Position numbers and translations under genes: made by a program. From positions 1 to 64,000 of the forward strand of contig RHGE01000016.1 of the NCBI GenBank assembly GCA_004296775.1: a stretch of 64,000 bases of DNA, in the 5' to 3' direction. Shown piece by piece: positions 1 through 10,545 of the stretch (positions within the stretch are counted from its first letter, which is position 1; each line of letters starts with the position of its first letter). Under the pieces are notes generated by a model that saw only the letters and a list, made by a program, of their open reading frames with translations, was not told the DNA's origin and ran no database searches. Source of the stretch: Marinilabiliaceae bacterium JC017 (GTDB taxonomy: Bacteria; Bacteroidota; Bacteroidia; Bacteroidales; Marinilabiliaceae).

Positions 1-351
1 AGGATAGTTCTACACATCTACTAAAAAAATTCAAATACTCGTAATCCCTTTTCTTTTCGCCCGGTCATTACTTTCCCCTCCTAAAAGATTTAGGAGGGGT
101 GATTTTCATTGAGTATGCAATGAAAATCGGGGTGGTTTGATGGTAATATCAACCAATGAGGACTTAAAAGAGTTATATAGTAGGCACGGAGACACTGAGT
201 TTTTTTTAACATCGTCCTGCGTATACTGAATTTGTACATCACCTTGTAATTTTAATAAGACCAGCCTGCTTTAACCGGCTAAAGGTCTGAATACATTAAC
301 GGCCTGAAATCAATAATTTCAGGCCGTTTCTATTATTATTTAACGTCAAAT
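1..351. repeat. Non-coding repeat-bearing spacer downstream of susD
   Basis: No gene is supported here. Positions 75-100 form a hairpin (cccctcctaaa / tttaggagggg), and the following bases carry a second inverted pair (attttcattg ... caatgaaaat, about 101-129), a pattern typical of dispersed Bacteroidota intergenic repeats. Near 183-205 is a worn copy of the 'cacggagacactgag' repeat that recurs through the window. The end of the spacer carries the hairpin listed separately at 301-325. Confidence 0.5.
301..325 (-). terminator. Perfect hairpin just 3' of susD, possible terminator
   Basis: A 10-bp perfect stem (ggcctgaaat / atttcaggcc) with a 5-base loop lies 27 bases after the susD stop codon on the minus strand. 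The stem is strong, but the bases after it on the minus strand (gttaatgtattc) are only moderately T-rich, so it may be a processing or stabilising hairpin rather than a classical intrinsic terminator. Confidence 0.5.
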
Positions 352-1698
352 CTAATTAACCAGATTCGGGTTATTCTCCACCGCTTCCTGTGGAAAGCGA
401 ATGGTGTATCGGGCATCATCCTTGCTTAATACATAGGTTTCACCCTCATATTCCCGGGTTATTTCAGGGCGTGTTGTACGCCTTAAATCATACCAACGGA
501 ATCCCTGGAAGGCCAATTCACGGAATCGCTCTTCCCATATTTCAGGTAACAAGTCAGCATCAGCGGTTTTATTCAAAGCCGTTTCCCGCTCCTGGTAATA
601 AGCCGGTGTTAAACGCTTGGCCAACAGCTGAAGCAACACCTCTTTCGCGTCCTTATACTTCTTATTATTGGCCAATGCTTCAGCTTTAATCAGGTAAAAT
701 TCGGCTGTTCGCATGCTTACTTTTTTCTCGGCCTTTTTTCCTAATGTTGGTTTATATCCACTCCAACTTTCTTCAAAGAACTTGGCAAGACGTAAATCAC
801 CTGCCTGGTCATACGCATTGATCATTTTATCAGAAACCATTACATCAAATGCAATCAAATTGCTGTATGTTTGCTCCAGAGCCAACACATTCTCTTCCGA
901 TTTATAATTAAATGGCATTACAGCATCCTCACCCAGAGCATTGAAATCAACCAATTGGTCGTTCAAAGCCAAGGCTTTATTGGCATAACTCAAGGCCTCA
1001 TCCCATTTATTCATGAACTGATATACACGTGCCGCAAACCCATAGGCAGAAACTTTTGAAAACCGGTAATTCAACCCTTTTTCATACTCATCGACATTTA
1101 ACAATGCCATTCCAGCCTCAAGATCACTGATCACTAACTTATATACATCTTCAACGGTATTAGGGAAATACTCGCGTTCCAAATCTACATCCAGCACAAT
1201 AGGCACCGCCTTTTGGGTGGCAGGATCGTGAAGACCGTATTGCTCTGCATAGGTATTAACCAGGTAGAAATACATATAAGCCCTTAACAGGTAACTCTCA
1301 CCCAACAATTGATTAATCTGATCCTCTTCCCCCTCGGTGGCAGTGGCACCTTCATTAATAATGTGGTTCACATTAAAAATAACCTTATAAAATGCTTGCC
1401 ATGGAAATTGCTGGGTGGAAGGATCTGGTGTTGCATCATTCCAGGTATAAATATCCTTAAGCGATCCGGCACTATTGCCATAAGGATCGAGGGTAACCTC
1501 ATCGGCACGTACGGTACTTAACGACCGGTTACCAGGCATGGCCTCATAAGAAGCTGTTAACATGCCTCTGAAGTCCGAATAGGTTTCGGGAATCACCTTT
1601 CCCACGGGCTGAATGTCCAGGAAATCATCGCATGATACATTGACCAGTGCCAGTAAAGCAATAGTCAACCCCAGACTAACATTATATATTTTCTTCAT
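352..1698 (-). CDS. susD: SusD/RagB-family outer-membrane lipoprotein
   Basis: Surface lipoprotein that caps a SusC transporter and helps capture an oligomeric nutrient. The ATG at 1698 begins MKKIYNVSL and gives a clean lipoprotein signal ending VNVSC-DDFLDIQP, the usual start of mature SusD proteins; an in-frame GTG three codons earlier is less likely. The helical TPR-like middle (LLGESYLLRAYMYFYLV; AYGFAARVYQFMNKWDEAL) and the C-terminal EERFRELAFQGFRWYDLRR block are SusD hallmarks. At about 448 aa it is slightly shorter than average. It is last in the operon metalloprotease-susC-susD, with 149 bases after susC. The metalloprotease suggests a peptide or glycopeptide ligand rather than a simple glycan, but no ligand can be read from the sequence. 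Confidence 0.93.
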   Translation of the reverse strand: MKKIYNVSLGLTIALLALVNVSCDDFLDIQPVGKVIPETYSDFRGMLTASYEAMPGNRSLSTVRADEVTLDPYGNSAGSLKDIYTWNDATPDPSTQQFPWQAFYKVIFNVNHIINEGATATEGEEDQINQLLGESYLLRAYMYFYLVNTYAEQYGLHDPATQKAVPIVLDVDLEREYFPNTVEDVYKLVISDLEAGMALLNVDEYEKGLNYRFSKVSAYGFAARVYQFMNKWDEALSYANKALALNDQLVDFNALGEDAVMPFNYKSEENVLALEQTYSNLIAFDVMVSDKMINAYDQAGDLRLAKFFEESWSGYKPTLGKKAEKKVSMRTAEFYLIKAEALANNKKYKDAKEVLLQLLAKRLTPAYYQERETALNKTADADLLPEIWEERFRELAFQGFRWYDLRRTTRPEITREYEGETYVLSKDDARYTIRFPQEAVENNPNLVN

Positions 1699-1856
1699 TT
1701 GAATCACTTTATAATTCTACACTCTCTTATATTGTAGCTCGCTGACCATTTAAATTATCAGACTTCCCGTGCTCACCACTAGATGCCTCAAACAACTAAG
1801 GGGTTTGCATCCGAATCCTATGTCTGACAATTTAAAGGCCATCGTCCTATTTATTC

Positions 1857-4800
1857 TTAAAAGGATAAGTTTAATCCCATCATGATGGATTTGGCAATCG
1901 GTTGTGAATAGATATTGCCATAGGTTTCAGGATCGAAATACCCCGAGTAATCGCTTCCGAACACAAATGGATTCTTGGCTTCCAAATTTACTTTAGCAGA
2001 AGCCAGTCCTAACTTATGACATAACTTTTGAGGAACAGTATAGCCCATACGAATGCTATTGATCCGGATATAACTAATCTCCTTATACCAAATATCCAAG
2101 TCACTGAAGGCATCCATGGCTTGTCCGTTTCCGGTCATCCAGAAATAATCCAACGCCCTACCTCCTTCAAAAGAGTCAGCACCTACAATACCCGGATATT
2201 TTCCGGATGTATTCTCCTGCGTCCACACCGAGTAGATGGCAGACGTGGTATTCGTACCCCGGTCGTACTGCGTCATACTATAGAATGGGGTTTCCTTAAC
2301 CCATTGCTTCAAATTGAAATTGGCAGAAATATTCAATGTCCAATTCTTGTAATGGAAATTGTTAATGATACCTCCTGTCCATTTGGGGTCTCTGCTACCC
2401 ACTTCTTTATACAAACCGCGTAACTCTTCATTGGAAAGATTAGACTTAACCAATTCAGGAATTCCCCACAACGCATCCAATTCAAAGAACTCAGTGACAC
2501 TCATGTCCTTTCCATCCTTCACAAAGATAGGATAGCCCTGTTCATCCAGCCCATTGGTAGGCAATGCAAAAAAGGTGTTAATCGAATATCCTTCAACTGA
2601 AGGTATCACTTGATTGTTGTTGACGTGAATTTTCTCAACACGATTGATGTTTTTTGATAAATTGATTGATGTAGACCACTCAAAATTTCTACTCGCAATA
2701 TTTTTAGTGGTTAGCACCAGTTCAATCCCTTTATTGGTGATCTCAGCCCAGTTACGATTAACAGAAAAGAATCCATTTTCCACTGGAATAGCCTGAGGCC
2801 CGATCAAATCTTCTGAACGACGGTGATACACATCAACCGCAGCTTTGATACGGTTTTTGAAAATACCCATGTCAACTCCGGCATTCCAGGTAGATGTTTT
2901 CTCCCAACGCAATTTATCATTTGGAGGGCTCATAACATTAACCGTTTTCTCACTGGTTCCAGGTAAAATACTTGCGGTTTTATATTCCCCAACAATAAAA
3001 GGCGAAGTGCTTTTATCAATGTTTCCCTGAAGGCCATAAGAAGCCCTCAATTTCAAATAGGTTAACCAACCCGCATTCTTCAACCACTCCTCTTCATTCA
3101 CATTCCAGGCACCTCCCATGGAATACAACGGCAGGTATTTGTATTTAGGATCTACACCAAACAGGTCGGAGCCATCATATCTCAAACTTCCAAAAACGGA
3201 ATATTTATCCTTGAAGGCATAGTTAGCTGTTGCGAAAAATGATGCAAAGGCATTCTCAACCTCAAATTTATGGTACAAAGAATACTCTTTAGCAGTTTCT
3301 TCATCCGGGAAAATAACCGGCACCGTCGTTAGTGTTTGATTGTCATACCCATATCCGGCAGATGACAACCGATTGGTTTCATTTCTTCTTAACTCACTTC
3401 CCACCATCAAATCCAAATCATGAAGGTCATTAAAGGATTTTGAGAAATAGAGCATATTCTTCAGGTTCCACTGATTGGTGTTTTCACGGAAGTTATTAAT
3501 CACACCCCCTTCAGGTAAAAAGTAATAAGGTTCTCCATCTTTAAAACGGCGACTCTTTTCTCTCGTTTTACGAGCGGCATAGGAATTATCCATTGCAATC
3601 TTTTCGTTCTCCGACTTATCAACGGTTACCCCAAACTGGGATTTGAATCTCAACCAATCGTTTATATCATAATTCAAGTCTAACACAGCCATTGTGTTCA
3701 ACACATCCAGTTCATTGGAAGTATTCTTACGCTCTTCCATGATGTTATAATCGATGTTACGGTCACTGTATCCATCAATCTCAGGATCGTACACATACTT
3801 ACCGTCCTCATCATAAATAGCCAGGTAAGGATTGGCTGTTCGTGAGTAACGTGATGGGTTGGTAAAAGAGTCTGTACTGATCAGGTAAGTCCCCTGCTTT
3901 CTTCTGTTAGTGAAAAGCGACACCCCAAAGTTCACTTTATCATTGAGTTGAAAGTCGGTTTTTAAAGTCAGGTTAATCCGGTTCAAGGAAGTCCCGATGG
4001 TGGTTCCTTCTTCGTCATAATAACCGGCAGAAAAATAGTAGTGCGCCTTTTCGTTACCACCGGAGATACTCACACTGTGGTTTTGACTCAAAGCCGATTG
4101 ATACAGCTCATTTCCCCAATTGGTATTTGTATTTCGAAGCCGGCTAATACCTGCTTTGGTATCGGCAGAAAGTGCATCATACCCGGAAGTCTGAAACAGA
4201 TCCCACTCATTGGCACCATTCAATATTCTTGCTACCTGTCCTTTGTCTTTGCGATAGGTTAAGTCGGTTCGAGCTGCCAAAGCCAATTCCAGATCCACCT
4301 TTTGATTGGAGTTTAACAGGTTCAGACGTGACATATCAGGTCGTGTGTTAACAAACCAGTTGGTGGACACATCTACTTTCATAGATCCTTTCTTACCACT
4401 TTTGGTAGTAATCACAATCACCCCGTTGGCTGCACGGGTACCGTAAATGGCCGTAGCTGCCGCATCCTTCAAAACGGTAATAGACTCAATATCGGCAGGG
4501 TTAACACCGGCAATGGAAGAGTTAATCAACTGATCCACATCTTTACCATCCATATCGGGCAGGTCGTTTCCTTCCAATGGCATGCCATCTAATACCCACA
4601 ATGGTTCCTGTGTTCCACTTAATGAGGAGGTACCCCGGATACGAATTTTAGCAGGTGCACCCGGCGCTCCGGATACAGGCGTTGTTTGCACACCGGCAAT
4701 CTGACCGGTCAGCATGTTATCCACACTACCGGTACTATTTTGCATGATCCCTTGAGCTTCAATCTTAGAGATGGATGCCGTTACCTTTCGGTTCTTGATC

Positions 4801-5174
4801 TCCTGGTATCCGGTCACCACCACTTCATCCAATTCAGAAACGGCTTCTGACATGAACACCTGGTAACTGGCCTTATTGGTTAAATCCAGGATATAATTAT
4901 CAAAACCGATCATACTAAATGTCAGTTTTGTGATGGCTTGCGGAATCTCAAAACTAAACGCGCCATTAATATCGGATACTGTTCCCCGGTTATAATTAGA
5001 GATAACTCCCTCACTATACTCCACCCCTACAGTAGAGTTATCGATGTAAATGGATACACCAGGCAATGGCATCCCGTCATTTTCACTAATCACTTTCCCG
5101 GTCACTGTTCGGCTTTTCTGCGCAAAAAGTGCCATAGGAAAAATAAGTAGCCACAATAGTAACTGTTTTTTCAT
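1857..5174 (-). CDS. susC: SusC/RagA TonB-linked outer-membrane transporter
   Basis: TonB-dependent barrel that imports the ligand held by its SusD partner. The 1105-aa protein has a signal peptide (MKKQLLLWLLIFPMALFAQ), a carboxypeptidase-regulatory-like domain at about 23-110, a LDEVVVTGYQ segment, then the plug domain with the family block ADIESITVLKDAAATAIYG and RAANGVIVITTK, and a long barrel ending in an aromatic residue (GLNLSF). There is no N-terminal FecR-binding (STN) domain, so it is probably not the sensor for a sigma/anti-sigma pair. It starts 31 bases after the upstream metalloprotease and lies 149 bases before susD, so the three are very likely cotranscribed. Confidence 0.95.
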   Translation of the reverse strand: MKKQLLLWLLIFPMALFAQKSRTVTGKVISENDGMPLPGVSIYIDNSTVGVEYSEGVISNYNRGTVSDINGAFSFEIPQAITKLTFSMIGFDNYILDLTNKASYQVFMSEAVSELDEVVVTGYQEIKNRKVTASISKIEAQGIMQNSTGSVDNMLTGQIAGVQTTPVSGAPGAPAKIRIRGTSSLSGTQEPLWVLDGMPLEGNDLPDMDGKDVDQLINSSIAGVNPADIESITVLKDAAATAIYGTRAANGVIVITTKSGKKGSMKVDVSTNWFVNTRPDMSRLNLLNSNQKVDLELALAARTDLTYRKDKGQVARILNGANEWDLFQTSGYDALSADTKAGISRLRNTNTNWGNELYQSALSQNHSVSISGGNEKAHYYFSAGYYDEEGTTIGTSLNRINLTLKTDFQLNDKVNFGVSLFTNRRKQGTYLISTDSFTNPSRYSRTANPYLAIYDEDGKYVYDPEIDGYSDRNIDYNIMEERKNTSNELDVLNTMAVLDLNYDINDWLRFKSQFGVTVDKSENEKIAMDNSYAARKTREKSRRFKDGEPYYFLPEGGVINNFRENTNQWNLKNMLYFSKSFNDLHDLDLMVGSELRRNETNRLSSAGYGYDNQTLTTVPVIFPDEETAKEYSLYHKFEVENAFASFFATANYAFKDKYSVFGSLRYDGSDLFGVDPKYKYLPLYSMGGAWNVNEEEWLKNAGWLTYLKLRASYGLQGNIDKSTSPFIVGEYKTASILPGTSEKTVNVMSPPNDKLRWEKTSTWNAGVDMGIFKNRIKAAVDVYHRRSEDLIGPQAIPVENGFFSVNRNWAEITNKGIELVLTTKNIASRNFEWSTSINLSKNINRVEKIHVNNNQVIPSVEGYSINTFFALPTNGLDEQGYPIFVKDGKDMSVTEFFELDALWGIPELVKSNLSNEELRGLYKEVGSRDPKWTGGIINNFHYKNWTLNISANFNLKQWVKETPFYSMTQYDRGTNTTSAIYSVWTQENTSGKYPGIVGADSFEGGRALDYFWMTGNGQAMDAFSDLDIWYKEISYIRINSIRMGYTVPQKLCHKLGLASAKVNLEAKNPFVFGSDYSGYFDPETYGNIYSQPIAKSIMMGLNLSF

Positions 5175-5205
5175 TTTCTTCAGGTTATATTAATAATGGT
5201 GTTTT

Positions 5206-7764
5206 TTATCTTAAGCACTGGTCGATTCTCAGCAACAAATCTTCGTAATGACTCTTTGTTGCCCAATCGCCGCTATGACGTTGTTTCTTTAATAACTGCT
5301 CAATACGCAACAGCTCACCCCTTTTCAAGGAGATGGCATCCGACATCCGGGTAGGTCCTCCGAATTTGCGTGTTGAAATAAGCTGCTGTAAATCGTTACA
5401 ATGCGAGCAACACAAGCCATGAGGCATGGTAGCTTCAGCCTGTTCTTCAATCAATGATTTCTTTGACTTAGACGCCGCTGAACGATCTGCAGCAATGATT
5501 AAGGCATCCACATAAGATTTTTGACTGGCCCGCTCCGACACACTCAACGTGCGGCCTTGTATGGTATGCTTGAAAATTCCGCGATGCAACTGAAGAAGCA
5601 TCTCTGATACAGTATAAGCTTTCGAACCCAGTTGAGACTCGGCTGCCAGCATGCGTGCCATCCGTTCGTTGGTCAACAGATCCCAATACACATAGGACTG
5701 TGTGTTTTGAACCGACGAAAGGGCACTGTATTCATTCAAGCCGTCAGGTGCTATTTTGATTGGATAGACGTAATTATACAAATCTGATTTGAACAACCAG
5801 GCCGGACTGGCAAATACCTGTTTCAAAAGATAATCTACCGCCTCGCGTTGACGCTTCTCCGGCACGAACTCATAAGCCTGCTGTCCATCACCTTTAATGG
5901 CATTGTTGACATATACTCCACCCACATTGGTTAAAACATGGTAAGCATACATGTGCCATTGTCCGATGATTGCATTCAGTAGTTTACCGGCTTCCTCGTA
6001 GCTATCTCCCTCTTTAGTGGTCCAGTCGACAATTTGCGGCATGATACGCTTCAGGTTTTCAATACCAAACAGCGATGCTTTCACGGAGTTATCTCCTAAA
6101 TCCTCACTCTGAGCACGGGGATCAATACCTGAACGCATATCCTGCTGTGGCAAGTAAACACAAAGCGGATTCTTATAGGCTTCGGTGATTAAGGCATCAC
6201 CTTTTTTCTGATCTTCCCATGGTGTCAAATCGCCGTAGTAGCGATAGGCCCACTCAATGGCAAATTTATCGTAATCACCAATTTGTGGTGATATGCAGGT
6301 TACCTGATCTTCAGGCTGCGCCACATAGTTAAAGCGGGCATAGTCCATGATGGAGGATGCCGTGGCGTGCTCGTTGGTATAGCTGGGTGAACGTAACGAA
6401 TCGACCGGGGAAAAAGAAGAAGCTCCCATATTATGACGTAAACCAAAAGTATGGCCCACTTCGTGTGAACAGATAAAACGAATGGCTTCTCCCATATGCT
6501 TCACCTCAAACTCATTATCACGGGAGGCCGGATCAATAATACCGGTTTGTACACGCATCCACGACTTCACAGCAGTGATCACATTGTGCCACCAGATAAT
6601 ATCGGCTTCGAGGATTTCGCCCGAGCGCGGATCAACCACCGATGGTCCCATGGCATTGGCTTTATCAGAAGCCACATAGGTAATCACAGAGTAACGGGTA
6701 TCGTCCAGATCGAAATCCTTTTCATCTGTCACCTCTTTACAAACCACGGCATTTTTAAATCCTGCTTGTTCGAAGGCTTCGTTCCACTCTTCTACGCCTC
6801 TTATAATATATTCGCGCCACTGCTTTGGTGTAGCAGGATCCACATAAAACAAAATGGGTTTAACCGGCTCAACCAATTCGCCCCTGAAATAAGCCGCTTT
6901 ATCCTTGGGCTCTAAACGCCACCGGGTCACCAGCTCCCGCTTCTCAAGACCTTGTTGCATGTCATTGAAATACCAACGGGGTGTTGAGAAATAACCCACG
7001 CGTGCATCCAGGAAACGACCATTCATCGGCTCTTTGCTCAGCAACACCAAATTGGATGTCACCTCTACGGTCAGGGCTGCTTCCGATTCGGCACCTGGTA
7101 TCTTGGTTGTTTGCACACTCTTGGCGGTGATATTGTCGTCGAAACTCTTAATGGATGAAATATAAGAACGATCACTATTGGCACTGCTGCCCAGACCGGT
7201 CATACCAAAGACATTATTGAAGCTTTTTTCGCTTCCGTCGTATACCTTATTTACCTTGATCACATATTTGGTGCTATCATCCGACACGGCTTCCACGTCA
7301 AACGACTCCAAAATAGATTTGCGGTAATTATTATTAACACTCCGGGCAATCATGTCTGATGAAGGCACCTCCACTAACGGTTTATAGTTAAGGACGAATA
7401 CCTTGTTCAGATCCTTATTATAGGAAAACTGAATGAGCAAGTTTTCGAAATTCATTCCCTTATTAACCCCTGCATCGTTTAATTCAAAAGGCACCTGGGA
7501 CAGTTTGTTAACGATCAGAAAGTCACGATCAAACAACTCCTTATTTATCTCGAAATAGTAATCTTTCTCACTCTTAAGCACATTAATAACTCCCGAATCC
7601 ACAACGGCATCCTGGATAAGCTTTGCATATTTGCTTGCTGTGGTTGTTGTGTCAACGGCAGCTTTTTTCTTAAAGCGTAAGAATTGACCTTTAGAAACCT
7701 GGATAGAGCACAGGCTCACCAGCAAACAAACACATGTAATTTTAGTCCTATAATTAATACCCAT
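5206..7764 (-). CDS. Zinc-dependent metalloprotease, DUF5117/DUF4953 type
   Basis: Exported metzincin-like protease of 852 aa. The leader (ITCVCLLVSLCSIQVSKGQ) looks like a signal peptide or lipoprotein-like leader. The region from about 40 to 330 resembles the DUF5118/DUF5117 N-terminal domains. The catalytic motif HEVGHTFGLRH gives H434, E435, H438 and H444 and is followed by a Met-containing SIMDYARFNY turn (DUF4953). In this family the protein usually sits beside SusC/SusD pairs, as here, where it is the first gene of the operon. It probably trims peptides or glycopeptides for the transporter; the substrate is unknown. Confidence 0.9.
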   Translation of the reverse strand: MGINYRTKITCVCLLVSLCSIQVSKGQFLRFKKKAAVDTTTTASKYAKLIQDAVVDSGVINVLKSEKDYYFEINKELFDRDFLIVNKLSQVPFELNDAGVNKGMNFENLLIQFSYNKDLNKVFVLNYKPLVEVPSSDMIARSVNNNYRKSILESFDVEAVSDDSTKYVIKVNKVYDGSEKSFNNVFGMTGLGSSANSDRSYISSIKSFDDNITAKSVQTTKIPGAESEAALTVEVTSNLVLLSKEPMNGRFLDARVGYFSTPRWYFNDMQQGLEKRELVTRWRLEPKDKAAYFRGELVEPVKPILFYVDPATPKQWREYIIRGVEEWNEAFEQAGFKNAVVCKEVTDEKDFDLDDTRYSVITYVASDKANAMGPSVVDPRSGEILEADIIWWHNVITAVKSWMRVQTGIIDPASRDNEFEVKHMGEAIRFICSHEVGHTFGLRHNMGASSFSPVDSLRSPSYTNEHATASSIMDYARFNYVAQPEDQVTCISPQIGDYDKFAIEWAYRYYGDLTPWEDQKKGDALITEAYKNPLCVYLPQQDMRSGIDPRAQSEDLGDNSVKASLFGIENLKRIMPQIVDWTTKEGDSYEEAGKLLNAIIGQWHMYAYHVLTNVGGVYVNNAIKGDGQQAYEFVPEKRQREAVDYLLKQVFASPAWLFKSDLYNYVYPIKIAPDGLNEYSALSSVQNTQSYVYWDLLTNERMARMLAAESQLGSKAYTVSEMLLQLHRGIFKHTIQGRTLSVSERASQKSYVDALIIAADRSAASKSKKSLIEEQAEATMPHGLCCSHCNDLQQLISTRKFGGPTRMSDAISLKRGELLRIEQLLKKQRHSGDWATKSHYEDLLLRIDQCLR

Positions 7765-8449
7765 ACGATAAATAAGTGATTATTAGTAACAACCAATAAT
7801 AATATCTTTGACAAAACCTGACAAAATATATGTAGTGACATCGTTTATAGATGTAGTGAATGCAAATAATAATGCAGTGAATTGGTAACCGTTTTTGCCG
7901 GTTTATGACCGTTTCTATGCATGAAATAAGACATCAGAACATTAATTTGTTAGCATAATAGCCTGTTTTTACATTAGATTGTTAGTTTATTTGGCCGATG
8001 GGTTATTAGGTTATTAGGGCTATAGGATGTTAGGTCATTAGGGCGTTAGAGAATTAGGCTGATAGTTTATTAGATTGTTAGGAGATTTGGTTATTTGGCC
8101 GATAGGTTGAAAGGGCATTAGATCGTTAGGGCATTAGAATGTCAGAGTAGAGTTAGATCGTGAAAACCATATACCCTTATTCCCATATACCTTTTAATCC
8201 TATTGACCTATCTGTTTTTTCTTCCGTACCCCTTGAATGCTAATTCACATGATGTCAAAACCATATCGTAAAGACATTACTGTTGAAATGAGCATACATC
8301 CAAATCATTATCCATACCCTATTCTTTAAACCATATACCCTTATACCTTTTAATCCCATAACCTATTGACCCAATGACCTAAAACCTATTAACCTAATGA
8401 CCTACTGAGACCCATCATCTTTTCATTTCCCCTTTTTCCTTTCATCACA

Positions 8450-8540
8450 GACACCCTTTCAGGGTTTCATTTACATGCACTGATACATAGGGTTAAAACC
8501 CTATGCTTATACAAACGGCCCTTCAGGCCTGCAAATTTAA
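8450..8540. repeat. Dispersed palindromic element, copy 1
   Basis: Contains three short inverted pairs in order: ccctttcaggg, catagggttaaaaccctatg and ggcccttcaggcc. The same three parts occur in reverse-complement order at 24190-24285 and in a worn form at 24340-24430, which shows a mobile or at least dispersed unit rather than chance palindromes. Confidence 0.7.
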
Positions 8541-8719
8541 TTCTTAGATGAGTCAGACATTAAACCTGATCGTTAAAATCACATATCCTTAAACCTTATT
8601 CACATATACCTTTTAATCCTATTGACCTAACCTGGACAAGCCAGAAAAGCCCTCAGTTTTGAGTAGCAAAAATTAAGCATTAACCTCATTCGATTTTATC
8701 CTATTTAATAGTTTATTTA

Positions 8720-8935
8720 TCGGGACTTCGTCCCAAACCCTACTTCATTTTTGGCATTGCCCCAAAAACGAAGCAAAAAACGCTAGTCAAATAAATGCTT
8801 CCACCCACCTCCTCGATGAATTTTTTCCAACCCACAGGCCAGAATTCCCGCATTCCTCTTCGTCGCGCCCACGCCGGCCCGCTTATTTGACGGGCTTCCG
8901 CGCTTCGGATCATCTTGGCCAATCTCATATAATTA
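8720..8935. repeat. 200-bp dispersed element, copy A
   Basis: Begins with the palindrome gggacttcgtccc and ends with an inverted pair around cccgcttatttgacggg. It is nearly identical over its length to 26911-27105 and, inverted and interrupted, to 23734-23942. On the minus strand it can be read as a 68-codon frame, but the copy at 26911 carries in-frame stops at the corresponding PAWARRR segment, so coding is not conserved. Confidence 0.8.
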
Positions 8936-9012
8936 GTATGAAGCAATATTCGAACTTAGTTTAAACCAATATCCTATTAATCCATTAACCTATTGACCCA
9001 ATGACCTAAAAC

Positions 9013-10545
9013 CTAATTCTTCTTCAACAATGGTATCATTGCTTTAAATTTGCGTTCTCCTTTATTGAAGTAACAGTCCCTGTTTGTGAGCAACGAATAG
9101 CGAGTTTGCAAATTGGCTAATCCTTTCCCATTGGATTCGCCCCACGTCACCTTTGGTTTTATTTCATTCTCCACCACCAGCATCTCATTCTCCACCCATA
9201 TGGCTATTACCAGGGGATTATCTGCCGCCACCACATTGTGCTTTATACAGTTATCAACCAACAACTGCAACGAAACAGGCAGGATACGGTACCCAAAGAA
9301 TTCTTCCAGGTTATTGATATCCAATTGCACAGCATCACCCAAACGCAAATTGATAATCTCCACAAAGCACCGGGTAAAGCCAAATTCGTCTTTTAACGAC
9401 ACCATTTTTTCTCCTTCAATCTGCAATTGGTACCGATAGAGCCGCGAAAGGTCGGACACAAAGCCCCTGGCCACCGCATTATTCTCATTCAACAGTGCCT
9501 TGAGGGTACCCAACGAATTAAACAAAAAATGGGAATTTAACCCCGACCGCAACAACTCCAGCCGGATTGAGATGGTTTCGCTCTTTTGCTTTTCACTCTT
9601 AAGCATTAAACCCAGGTTTTGTTGCTCCACCTGTGCCCGCTTTTCAAATTCCTTTTTCCAGTTAACGATGCCATACACCAGGATACCAATCAACAGAACG
9701 GTAAAGAGAATGAAAATCAAAAACAAGCTCTTCTCCTGCTCGGCAAAAATATCGCTAATCTCAAAACCCGGCGACACACTAATGATGATCCCCTCTTCAC
9801 CCGCCATGGAGATGAGCGAATACTCTTTATATACCGGCATGTTCAGGTAACGCGAATGCGAGTGGTGTATTTTAACAAGCTGTTCGGGACGAAAATGACC
9901 GTCCGTATAAATATTGTCAGGCAATTTCCACTTCTTACCCACAAACCGATACTCCGGGTGATACACACACTCCAGCTTTGAATTCAAAATAACCTGGTAA
10001 ACATATCTGTATAAATCCTTTCGAACAAACTGGTTATGCATTTTTCTCAAGTCAATGGTCAACCCGGTAACCAAAGCTTCTTTCTCTGGCCAGGCACGGT
10101 AGATAACCAGGTGATCCCCATCAACAAGCGCCGATTTCAAACATGGCGAAGACCTATCAATTGCCGCCAAAACACCCCTGATCCCTTTGGCCAATTCCTG
10201 TTTCAGGCCCGCCTTCACGATAAACGCATCTTCACTATTCACCACCCACATGGACACAATAGTGCTGTCCATCATCATCAACTGATTCACCAATTGAGTA
10301 ACATTTTCATACTGCACCGTCCCCTTTCCCAAGGCATGACTAACCCCGGTGAGCATATGCGCATACTTTTCAAACTTCTGCTCTATGTATTTGGTATAAC
10401 CACTGGCTACCTCTTTGATGATAGAGTGACCGGCTTCATTGGTCTTTTCGTGCATCTCCCCCCGGATATAATAAGCCCCGTAAGAAAATACTCCGATCAA
10501 AACAATGAAGGCCGCAATATTCCAACACTTAAATCCTTTCATCAT
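9013..10545 (-). CDS. LytS-type sensor histidine kinase
   Basis: Membrane kinase that signals to the LytTR regulator encoded just upstream. The N-terminal membrane segment (AAFIVLIGVFSYGAYYI) and a second one (FLIFILFTVLLIGILVYGIV) enclose an extracytoplasmic sensor of about 240 residues. After a coiled stretch comes the His_kinase block with phospho-acceptor histidine in LNSHFLFNSLGTLKAL (the usual Pro before His is Ser here), then the ATPase N-box LLVDNCIKHN and GKGLANL. The ATG at 10545 overlaps the regulator stop codon as TGATG, which I prefer over an in-frame ATG at 10560. The signal sensed is unknown; the nearby susCD operon is a plausible target. Confidence 0.9.
   Translation of the reverse strand: MMKGFKCWNIAAFIVLIGVFSYGAYYIRGEMHEKTNEAGHSIIKEVASGYTKYIEQKFEKYAHMLTGVSHALGKGTVQYENVTQLVNQLMMMDSTIVSMWVVNSEDAFIVKAGLKQELAKGIRGVLAAIDRSSPCLKSALVDGDHLVIYRAWPEKEALVTGLTIDLRKMHNQFVRKDLYRYVYQVILNSKLECVYHPEYRFVGKKWKLPDNIYTDGHFRPEQLVKIHHSHSRYLNMPVYKEYSLISMAGEEGIIISVSPGFEISDIFAEQEKSLFLIFILFTVLLIGILVYGIVNWKKEFEKRAQVEQQNLGLMLKSEKQKSETISIRLELLRSGLNSHFLFNSLGTLKALLNENNAVARGFVSDLSRLYRYQLQIEGEKMVSLKDEFGFTRCFVEIINLRLGDAVQLDINNLEEFFGYRILPVSLQLLVDNCIKHNVVAADNPLVIAIWVENEMLVVENEIKPKVTWGESNGKGLANLQTRYSLLTNRDCYFNKGERKFKAMIPLLKKN

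Larger units (their letters stand above)
7765..9012. repeat. 1.25-kb non-coding region made of several repeat families
   Basis: No credible gene. From about 7975 to 8150 the plus strand is a degenerate simple repeat around 'gttaggttattagg'. At about 8165-8225, 8325-8405, 8580-8635 and 8965-9015 the opposite-sense form recurs ('cctattgacctaatgacc'). At 8450-8540 is a palindrome-bearing element also found at 24190-24430. At 8720-8935 is a copy of a 200-bp element also found at 23734 and 26911. The 68-codon frame at 8740-8946 lies inside that element and is rejected as a gene. No clear promoter for the metalloprotease operon was found. Confidence 0.7.

Noticed and set aside
8740-8946. 68-codon minus-strand gene
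   Set aside because: It lies within a dispersed repeat whose other copies carry stop codons or an insertion in the same frame.
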